A DNA stretch of 64,000 nt from Bugulina stolonifera (Eukaryota > Bryozoa > Gymnolaemata > Cheilostomatida > Bugulidae), in the NCBI GenBank assembly GCA_935421135.1, contig OW285189.1:25732298-25796297 (forward strand). The letters are read 5' to 3'. Position numbers and translations under genes: made by a program. Below are positions 38,901 to 50,900 of the stretch, piece after piece. Below the pieces are notes generated by a model. That model did not search any database and was not told where the DNA came from. It saw only the letters and a program-made list of their open reading frames with translations. Position 1 is the stretch's first letter; every line of letters starts with the position of its first letter.

Positions 38901-41900
38901 TACTAACTGTCACAACAGTCCTCTGGCTATCCCCATCAATCATGCAGCATTTACTGGCATCAGCCCACAGTCCTCAAGTAGTGGCACTTCCAGCTCCAGC
39001 TCTACACCAGCTAGAGGTAAACAAATAACGCACAGTTACAACTGTATAGGTATGGCCAAGTACAAAATCGTTAGACAGCTTCTGAGGTTATTTATTGTGC
39101 GTGGTATTCTACACAGTGTCTTGAAACTTTTACCAGCCAGTTAAACTAATATAACTGAAGCATCAACTACTGACATAATGACATAACCTATGACATAACC
39201 TACTGCGCAACGATTTCTAGTTGTACTGTATTGATTCCAGTAAAAATAGCCCCACTCTGACAGCCCATTTAATAATTTAGACATCTCAACCTGGCAGCAG
39301 TTATTACTAAAGTAATCTAACAATACAGTACAATAACCACACACTACTCACCAACAGCTACAAGTACACCTACTGTACATCCATACTACACCTACATGTA
39401 GGCCTACACCTATACACACATGCACATGCACTTCCATGAGCATTAATGTTCATGTGCTTGAAAATAACTATTAGGTTACAACATTTAATTGAATGGCCCA
39501 CCTAAAGTATGAGAATTTTAGAGGTGGCCCACTTCAACAAAACTTTGGCCAGCCCTGTACTATAATATCATCAAGAGCAGAGTGTTAGCTGTTTTGGTAC
39601 AACCAATTAATTGTACCTAATAATTACCAGCCAGTCAAACTATACAATTGAGAGTTAGGTGCAGAAGTGGAGAAATTTGAGATAGCCTTTGTTCTTCGGC
39701 AAAACTGAAGCAGGAGAAGTTGTCTTCTCTATATTTTGCTGGTTGACCACCCTTACCCCAAACCCCAACCACAAACAAGGAACTAAGGCTATCTAAATTT
39801 CTCCACTACTGCACCTAATTGACAATTGAAGCATCAACTAAAGGTAGCGCTGTGTAATAACATAACCTACTACACACCGATTCCTAGTTGTACTGCCTTG
39901 ATCCCAGTAAAAGTAGCCCTACTCTACTCTGTCACAATGTACATACATGAACATAATTATAGGCTGATATAAAGCCAGTAAGTCAAGAGTGTTATGGCTA
40001 CATGTGGTGTGATTTAGCCTATATGTACAATGTATAATATATTGAGGTAGGTTGACAAACGTATACATACCCACTGTCACATGTAGTTGTACGGTTCTCC
40101 AACCACCAGATGGTTCTCTCTCTGCTAATAACGCTAACGCTGGCAATAACTTGCTGTGAATGCATTCATGTTCTAGTTTGATTGGCACCACCATAAATAC
40201 CCAAAGGAGAGGTCTCTTTAGGCAAGGTTGGCTTACCTCCACTCCAGCTACAGATAAAAACATGCACAATACATGTACTCACTTTTCAAACATAGTTATC
40301 CTCATTGTGTCCAACTGAAACTATCTTCATGGCATTAACATTAGTTTCAATTAAATTTTGCTTCAATCAAGAAGTCCAACATTGCTGTAGGCCGAGACAG
40401 TGAACAGCAATGAGGCCTGTTTTAACACTACACACAACCGTTAGTACTAGCATGCAGCTCTACTAATAACTAGCACTAAGCTATGGGCTATTAATAGCTT
40501 GCTTCCTTGCCTGTAGAGTCAGTTGGCATCTAGCCAGCTGATGGACTGCCTACTTGCTGAGTGCATTATTATTATTACTAAGATCTAATAATGGTACATC
40601 AATGAATGTACTGTTAGATGTAATATAAACATTCCGTTATCTATGGTAAGCACTGAGTGAGCTAGCAAAACTATGTGAGCTGGAGTACTCTTAACCCTGT
40701 GAATGGGCATGTACATGTAGAGCCAAAATCTTAACTAACTTATAGCAAGTCACTGTAGGTGCTAAGCCACATTCCCCCACAAGACTGCATACTAAGTCTG
40801 CCAGTCACTCTGCTTCAAGCGAGTTAGGTGCAGAAGTGGAGAAATTTGAGATAGCCTTTGTTCTTCACCACAAATGAAGCAGGAGAAGTTGTCTTCTCTA
40901 TATTTTGCTGGTTGACCGCCCTTACCCCAAACCCCAACCACAAACAAGGAACTAAGGCTATCCAAATTTCTCCACTACTGCACCTAACAGCTTCAAGCTC
41001 GAATTCCAATATCATTCACAACTGTTCAACCCACACTGTAGTTTAACTACTAACTAACATACCAGTCTACCTCTAGTTAGGTTAGTAATATAGACAGTTC
41101 ATCACAGTAGCATAATCTGACTGACAATCAATGCAATACAACTGATTAACCCACATCCTAGCACAACTACCAACTATGAGGCCATAATGACTAGTAGCCT
41201 AATCAGAATATCATCTGTCACATACACCTACAGCTACGTGCACATACACGCACACTCACAGCTACACCTGCATGTACACCTAATGTATACCCACAGCTAC
41301 ATGTACACCTAAAAGTATACCTACAACTACGCGCACACCTACAAGTATACCTACACCTTACCTAGAGCTACATCTACACAGTACATCTACATGTACACCG
41401 ACAGACACATGCACATACACTGCTAAGAGCATCAATACACTTTTGAAGTTACAGCATCAATTAAAACAAAAATAAGTGGTCCACCACAAATATGGAAATT
41501 TTAGATGTGGCCCACTTCAACAAAACTTAGGCCAGTCCTGTACTATAATATCAACAAGAGCAGAGTGTTAGCTGTTTTGGTACAACCTATGTGTAATAAT
41601 TGCTAGCCAGTCAAACTAATACAATTGAAGCATCAACTAAAGGTAGCGTTGTGTAATGACATAACCTACTACACACCGATTCCTAGTTGTAGGCCTACTG
41701 CATTGATTCCAGTAAAAGTAGCACTGCTCTACTGTCACAATGTATATACATGTACATACAGAGCTATGTAAATCCAGTAAGCTACGAGTCTGATGGCTAC
41801 ATGTGGTGTGATTTAGCCTATATGTACAATGTATAATATATTGAAGTAGGTTGAAAACGTATACATACCCACTGTCACATGTAGTTGTACGGTTCTCCAT

Positions 41901-44900
41901 CTACCTGATGATTCTCTCTCTGCTAATAACGCTGGCAATAACTGCTGTCATGTTCTAGTTTGAGTGACACCACCATAAATACCCAAAGGAGAGGTCTCTT
42001 TAGGCAAGGTTGGCTTACCTCCACTCCAGCTACAGATAAAAACATGTACAATTACATGTACTCACTTTTCAAACATCATTATCCTCATTGCTTCAACTGA
42101 ATCTATCTTCATGGCATCAACATTAGTTTCAATTAAATTTTGCTTCAGTCAAGAAGTTAAACATTGCTGTAGGCCTAGACAGTAAGCAGCAATGAGGCCT
42201 GTTTTAACACTACACACAATCGTTAGTACTAGCATGCAGCTCTACTAATAACTAGCACTAAGCTATGGGCTATTAATAGCTTGCTTGCTTGCTTGTACAG
42301 ACAGTTGGCATCTAGCCAGCTCACAGACTGCCTACTAGCACTGACTGAACTACATGTAGCTAAACGATGTGACCTGGGGCAGTTTCAGAAACCCTGTGAA
42401 TGGGCATGTACATGTAGAGCCAAAATCATGAACTAACTTATAGTAAGTCACTGTTAGGTGCTAAGCCACATTCCCCCACAAGAATGCACACTCATTCTGC
42501 CAGTCACTCTGCTTCAAGCTTGGATTCCAATATCATTCAGAACTTTTTGACCCACATCATAGTAGGGGAGAGCGGGGTAAGTTGGGACAATTTTTGGTTT
42601 TTTGGGAATAATACGAAGTCTAGAGGTCATAGCATCATCATTTTTTGCATGGAGGTACTTCAATATGTTGTCTAACTATAGCCTGAAGCAGACACATTGA
42701 TAAGTCAGCATAGTGCGATAATCCATGATTTGGCAGTGCATGTCAAACGTCCCAACTTACCCCACTGACGGGGTAAGTTGGAACAGGTGTGGGGCAAGTT
42801 GGGACACCATTGAAAATATAGATTTTAGATTTAGATTAGTCTCATTTTTGATCATGAACAGATAGAATTGAAATGTTACAATAATATTACACATATTTAA
42901 AATTGTTGCCACATGTATGTATGTCAAAAAACATGTCTGTAAAAAACTGCTGGACTTTAATTTAGTTCGGCCTCGAAGTGTTTCATTTTTTTTTATTACA
43001 AGATAGTCTAGGGAAGGTATGAAAATTGTTTTGATGTGAAAGAGAATTTTTTTGTTAAGTAAATCTTTGTTAGAATAGGAGGATGCCAGCTTGAACATGA
43101 AAAACCTTTAATTTGTTTGGCGCCTTATAGGTGTAATAATTTATAAAGCTCTTTTTTGACTAAGTTTCAGTCTACTTATGCATATTAGACTTAAAACTAT
43201 AAAATAAACTAGCGCATCGTAGGTGACCATTTTTCTAATTTTGGTACAGCAAAAGTTTCTTAAGCTTTAAGTCTGTCACTTAAAATAAATAGAATATAAA
43301 ACCAAAACACCAGAAATAAACCAATACTAGAAAATATAGGCAAAAATGCTGATTTTTACTATAGTTACTATTAGAGTTTAATGTACAATTGAACAACTGA
43401 CACTCTAGATAAAATGAAATCATTGAGCAGAAAAAAGATTGTCAAATTTTAATTCCACTTGGCAACCCAACCCAGAGTTCACGGCAGCATCTATGACACA
43501 AGCGATAGTAGTCCATCCGCCTCATTCATGTGATGGAGTCGATCCAACCTGCATCTTTCTCTTGGTGCTAATTACCTTTCCTGGGTTTCGGACAGTGGTA
43601 AATTGGATATTTACAGATGGAAAACCTATAACTTTGTAAATAGATTATCGATGATGTTTGATTAAACTATTCCTTAGTACTCTCACCGAAGATCAGACAT
43701 GGGCACTTGAGTCATTTTTACGACTCAAGTTAACTCGAGCAACAGCTTTTCATTACTTTTAATTGACTTGTGCTTTTGTATTGTGTGAAAGCTGGGAATT
43801 GACTTTTAATTCTACTCTCCTACAAAGCATGATGCTTGACTCTTACTTTACTCTAATCTCTCAGCTATTAATGATAACTCTATTGGTTTGGTGTGATTAT
43901 GTAATAAGTCTTGTCCACCATAGAGAAGCTGAGAGGCTTATAGATAAACAGACCTACCATTATAATAAGTGCAAATTTGAAATAGCCTTTGTTCCCCAGA
44001 ACTACTTTAACTGACAGAAAATCAGATCTAACACTAAGTATTACCTATTGTGTGTTGTCACACTTGTATAGATCAGAAATTTGTGTTCTACAAAATTCCC
44101 ATCGGTATTCTCTTTGACATACAGTTGTACTTTTGACTCTACTCTGACTCTAGCATTTTGGCACTAGTTGCTTGACTCTTACTTTACTTTTCAAAATGGC
44201 TGTTTATTTACTCTTACTCTACTTTTGACTTGTTTCATCCGATGAGTTGACTCTAAATTACTTTTTATCAACTGGGAATGTATACTCTTACTTGACTCTT
44301 GACTTGAGTATTTGTCTGCTTGGCACATGTCTGCCGAAGATGGCAGTTCAACTGGGGTTGAGTAACAATAAGTGTGGAGAGACATTGAGTGTACATGTAT
44401 ATAGCCTACTTGTCTAGTTTGAACAACAAAGAGTGAATCCCCCAAACTTTATAACTAAATTATACCTAATAATCTATTGAATTATTAGCTTGGTGCTGCC
44501 TGATGGTGTTAGTTGGTCTGGTGGGGGTTTCAAAAGGCGCAGAAACGGTGTTCGAAGTGTAGGTATGAGTAGGAAAAGGATGTAGTTTGTACATTGTGTT
44601 GGTGCTACCCACTGCTGTCAGAGTTATGAGTAAAGTGAGAACAGAACAGAGATCAAAAGCTGTTATAGCAATGAGTCAGGTTTGGCCTGTTTCTACTACG
44701 AGTAATATCGATACTAGCTATAGTGCCATCTCCACACAGGATTGGAGTTCTTTACCAAAGTCAAATGCTATCCAAGATTCATCAAACAACTGTTAGTTAG
44801 AGAAAAGGTGAAATTACAGTGTCATCTTGGATTCATATCATTCCACAAACATAATTTATTGTTACAAATGGTGTCCCAACTTGCCCCACTTCCAGCGTCC

Positions 44901-47900
44901 CAACTTGCCCCACACTCCCATTTTTTTGTAAAACACAATTTTTTATTAAGATTTTTGACTTGAGCTAATTTTAACTTTAGTTGCTGTAACTAGATACTAT
45001 AGAGTCTCTATGTGCAAATTTTCAAAACTATGGAGTCATTCTTTCATTAAAAAAATTAGAAACTCGTCAAGAAAGAAAAATGTACTCAAACATGCAAATA
45101 TTACATTATTGCAAATTGCAAAAAAAATATTTATTCAACTTAAAAAACAAAATAGTGGGTTATGTTTATTTATGTTGATCTAACCTTTGGTCCATACCAT
45201 AAAAATGTAATGGGTCTTATAGTACCCAAAACAGCCCTGTCCCAACTTACCCCGCGTCCCAACTTACCCCGCTCTCCCCTACAACTACTGACTACATATA
45301 ACTATGAAGCAGTAATGACTAGCAACGCAGAATCTTGTCTGTCCCATACACCTACAGCTACATGGACGCCTACAGCTACATGGACGCCTACAGCTACATG
45401 GACGTCTACAGCTACATGGACGCCTACAGCTACATGGACGTCTACAGCTACATGGACGCCTACAGCTACATGGACGCCTACAGCTACATGGACGCCTACA
45501 GCTACATGGACGCCTACAGCTACATGGACGCCTACAGCTACATGGACGCATACAGCTACATGGACGCCTACAGCTACATGGACGCTTACAGCTACATGGA
45601 CGCCTACAGCTACATGGACGCCTACAGCTACATGGACGCCTACAGCTACATGGACGCCTACAGCTACATGGACGCCTACAGCTACATGGACGCCTACAGC
45701 TACATGGACGCCTACAGCTACATGGACGCCTACAGCTACATGGACGCCTACAGCTACATGGACGCCTACAGCTACATGGACGCCTACAGCTACATGGACG
45801 CCTACAGCTACATGGACGCCTACAGCTACATGGACGCCTACAGCTACATGGACGCCTACAGCTACATGGACGCCTACAGCTACATGGACGCCTACAGCTA
45901 CATGGACGCCTACAGCTACAAGCACGCCTACAGCTACAAGCACGCCTACAGCTACATGCACACCTACACATACACCTAATATATGCCTACAGCTACATGT
46001 ACAGTCTACACGTATACCTACACCTCACATACGGCTGCACCTACATCTACATGTACATTGTACACCTACATCTACACTGTACACCTACACCCAAAGCTAC
46101 ACCTATACCTACACTGTATAATGCACACTTACAAATGCACATACACTTCTACATACATTAGTATACATGTACTGAAGTTACAACATTTGATTGAAACAAG
46201 AATAAAGTGGCCCACCTCAAGCATGCAAATTTTAGATCTGGCCCATTTCAAAAAGAACTTTGGCCAGCCCTATCCAAGTACAGCTACTAACTAACCTACC
46301 AGTCGACCTCCAATTAGGTTAGTAATATAGATGCCAGTACATCACTGCAGCATAATCTATAGTCAAAGACTGACATGTGACAAATGCAATACACCTAGTA
46401 GGCCTACAACTACTAACCTTAGATATTAATACCTACCAATGTATGACAGTCATTGGATTTCCCAGGAGAAAAAACGTACAGCAGGGGGTGTGATTGAAAG
46501 CTCTTGACTGGAGGCAACTTGACCAAGTACCTGATGGAGAACAGCAAATTCCAGGAAAACAGGTGAATAACTGGTTCAATGTTCTCATTTAGCATAATGG
46601 TTCTTATCTGCAAATAACAGATACATGTACCATTTAAATTTGTATTTCACAGTAAATGATATAACAGCATTAATGACTTGATGGTTTGATGGCAACTAAA
46701 GCTGATATGCACATGTATGACTGTCAATGGTTAGCTGAACTAGATTCGTCAATATTTTAACAGGCAGTGCAGAGTTGAGCGGCTAGCATTCCAGCTACAA
46801 GACTACATCTCTGCGTGATGTGCTCCTGTGCTACCTGATAGCGCTGAAGCTTGCCTGTTCTTACACAGACCTATTCAGTGGCCATCAGAAGCACCATTCT
46901 AGATTTGTCCTATTTATTAGGGCTGGAACAAATCCAAAAATTTTCGAATCTGACGATTCCGATTCCTGCCACCATGCAGATTCTCGATTCCGATTCCTAA
47001 ACGATTCCGCGTGGAATTACTCGTTTTAACTTTTGTCACCAAATAAACCATGTAATCAAACTGTATAAGCATATTTCATTTGCTATTCACTGTTAGTTTG
47101 CAGATGAGGACATTTTGTTCAATATTTTTTATTAATAATTAAATAATTTTATAAATAATTGCTACAAAAAATAACAAAAACTTTACAATGTTGGATTCGA
47201 ACCTGAGCATTTTGGAACCGAGATTCGGAACCGTGCCTAAGGATTCGGAATCGGATCCGGATTCGTGGATTTGTCACAGCCTTACTATTTATATTAACAT
47301 TGTAAATCTGCTGGACCAATTTACAAATATAATTAAATACTTATATTAAATAATTGCTCTTCAATAAATATTGCATTACCCAATAATCATTATGGATCTT
47401 CATTCTGTTTCAACTACTATCACCCTGTATTGTACTCACTTTATGCTTAGCCTACTTATCACTATCAATTGATTATACTTAATTTTGTTGCTGTTCCGTA
47501 CAATAGCTGCCAGACACTGAGCTTATGAGGATGATCATGGTTGGGCCTATATACCAACTGAGTATCTTCTATAACTGGGGGTGGTACACCACAATCACTA
47601 TGAATAACATATTATAGTTATTTGCTTTCTGATTCGCAGAGACTCTTTGCAAAATATTGTAATTGTAGATATAATTCACTATCCTATTATTATCGTTATC
47701 AATTACCATTTTCATTATGATAAAGTAGGCCTAAATAAAAAATTAAAATAGGCTACATATTAATATATATATATATATATTAATATAAATAACATGATAT
47801 TAAATTTAAAATTATATACAATTAATAAAATAATTTTAATTTATAAAATAATTGTTTGTAATACATACAGATTTGAGATTAGTTGATTAATTAATAAAAC

Positions 47901-50900
47901 GAAAAAAAATTAATTACAATAATATAAATATAGGCTAAACTATATAATAATAATTATAATTAATATCAATATGATAATAATTAATCTTAAATTGGGTATA
48001 AAACAATAATAATAAATTAAAATTCAACCAAATCAAATGACACTGTTCTGTGGTGTTCGATAGTAATGCCAGAGCAATTGAATAACAATCCAATGACTGA
48101 ATGAGTTTTGAAAATAGTGATTGGAGGAATAATAACCTCAACTTACCCTTTCTCTTTCAAAGCCATGAGAAACGATGGAAGCTAAGCAATGGGGAAACTT
48201 TCAAAATTCCCTAGCAATTAGAGTTGGCTCTAGTGCTCCTGACACGGACTTGTCACAAAACAACTGTTTGCTAAAATTAGCCCTATTCTGATTTTATTAT
48301 TAATTGTAATTGCGGGTACTACTAAGCCCTAACTGAATAGATATTAGACTGTCTGTGTAGAACTAATGCTGAAACTAGTCATCGTATATCTAGCCTGCAC
48401 TCCAATTAAAACAACATTGCGGGTGAATTCCAGACAGCGCTGTAGATTCCTGTTAACAATATAGCTCTATTGCTATACGTAAACGTGAAAGAGAAGACAA
48501 CTTCAAATTACTGCTCCGACCAACAGAAAATATTACCTTTATTGCATTGAGGCACTAACCTACTGAACAGTGCACTAACCTACTGAACAGTGTACTAACC
48601 TACTGAACAGTGCACTAACCTACTGAACAGCAACATTACTTGTTATATATTTGTTGTCATAGTAACTCTTGGCATCCTGCCAGAAGCCTTATCACACCTA
48701 ATAAACCTAGCAAGGGCCGATGAACCCCTGCTAGATGGAGCTGTGGGCTAACAGTTTGTATAGCCTCTATTATAAGCTGTCTTAAACCCTGTGTGTCTAT
48801 ATTGTGCTTTTTATGCTAGATAAATACCACAACTAATGCCTACATTGTTGTAGTACAATAGGAGTGAGTATACAGAATTCCATATACATGTACTAGCCTT
48901 GCCTTTGAACAAAACACTACAGACAGACCTGAGTTAGTCAGGTATTATAGAACATAACTCATTTGTACAAGTTTCAAAATAATAGACCTACAACCTATAC
49001 ATGTACATTTTTCATAATAATGGGAGAGTACAACTGGCACCCTATAATACTACCTGCACTACATATCCAGATTTGAGTCTGAAGTCAGCAGGTTGAGGTC
49101 TACCATCAATAAGAACTGTACCAGTTAGACCTGCTGGGTGTTTCCTTTCAGCCAGTATATCCAATAGTCTAGAAACACAGCATCAGTAGATAATACAATT
49201 ATATACATAATAATATGGTATATAATATTATATTATACTGGTATGTAATAGCTGGTGGACGCTTGTGTGTAACAGTATTAGTTACAAATCTAATTTTACT
49301 TGTTATTTTATGACTATTAATTTCGTTAGCATAAGCCTGATATATACAAACAACCGACATATACACTAAATACTGTAGGGGACCATAATATTATAAGATA
49401 TGACACATTGCATGTAATGGGATGAGGATATGTAAGGCTAAACACATATAATACAAGTACTACATATTATTATATAATTATAGTATATTATAGTTAGACT
49501 GTGGCACTTGTATACAGTTAGTGTCATGGTATCATAAGTGTGTACTTGATATGATATCCAAACAGTGTGATATCCATGTGACATGGGAATATAGGAAGTT
49601 ATATATTAATATAGTAAGTTATATATTAATATAGTAGGTTATATATTAGTATAGTAGGTTATATATTAGTACTGTAGGTTATATATTAGTATAGTAGGTT
49701 ATATATTAGTATAGTAGGTTATATATTAGTATAGTAGGTTATATATTAGTATAGTAGGTTATATATTAGTACTGTAGGTTATATATTAGTATAGTAGGTT
49801 ATATATTAGTACTGTAGGTTATATATTAGTACTGTAGGTTATATATTAGTAAAGTAGGTTATATTATATTAGTACTGTAGGTTATATATTAGTACTGTAG
49901 TAGGCTATATTATATTAGTACTGTAGTAGGTTATATATTAGTACTGCAATAGGTTATATAATTGCCTACGTTGATTTCCCACTTCCAGTTGGACCCATTA
50001 TTGCATTCATCGTCCCTGGTTTGAAAATTCCACTACAAATATGCAAGAAATAGACTATAATCTCACACATAGGATAATATACATACAGTATATACACTGT
50101 ACAATGTGACATATATACACTGTGACGTATATACACTGTGACGTATATACACTGTGACGTATATACACTGTGACGTATCTACACTGTGAAGTATATACAC
50201 TGTGAAGTATATACACTGTGACGTATCTACACTGTGACGTATCTACACTGTGACGTATATACACTGTGACGTATATACACTGTGACGTATATACACTGTG
50301 ACGTATATACACTGTGACGTATATACACTGTGACGTATATACACTGTGAAGTATATACACTGTGACGTATCTACACTGTGACGTATCTACACTGTGACGT
50401 ATATACACTGTGACGTATATACACTGTGACGTATATACACTGTGACGTATCTACACTGTGACGTATCTACACTGTGACGTATCTACACTGTGACGTATCT
50501 ACACTGTGACGTATATACACTGTGACGTATATACACTGTGACGTATCTACACTGTGACGTATCTACACTGTGACGTATCTACACTGTGACGTATCTACAC
50601 TGTGACGTATCTACACTGTGACGTATATACACTGTGACGTATATACACTGTGACGTATATACACTGTGACGTATATACACTGTGACGTATCTACACTGTG
50701 ACGTATATACACTGTGACGTATATACACTGTGACGTATCTACACTGTGACGTATATACACTGTGACGTATATACACCGAGACATGCAGCATGCAGCGTAA
50801 TTATACTCTGTAACAATGCAGTAGCCTATATTACTATCATTGAAACTGAAAGTGTTGTTATTTGGGTTTGGCTCACTGCCCAGTGCCACTCACTGCACTG

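Larger units (their letters stand above)
39140..46420. repeat. Degenerate tandem segmental duplications (period about 1.9 kb)
   Basis: The same ordered blocks recur: a CACCTACAGCTACATG-rich tract, GGCCCAC...AACTTTGGCCAGCCC, GAAGCATCAACTAAAGGTAGCG, ACACACCGATTCCTAGTTGT, GGAGAGGTCTCTTTAGGCAA, and TAGTAATATAGA...CATCA. Copies: partial at 39140-39260, about 39360-41220, about 41220-45340 (with a 2.7-kb insertion), and partial at about 45340-46420. The copies differ by several percent and by transposon content, so later insertions can be polarised. No conserved reading frame runs through them. Confidence 0.7.

Noticed and set aside
45162..46121. Long open frames (up to 319 codons) on both strands
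   Set aside because: They are made by the 18-bp minisatellite, whose period is a multiple of three; peptides are six-residue repeats in several frames at once.
50055..50889. Open frames of 70-117 codons
   Set aside because: Read-through of the 16-bp TGACGTAT array, no independent coding signal.
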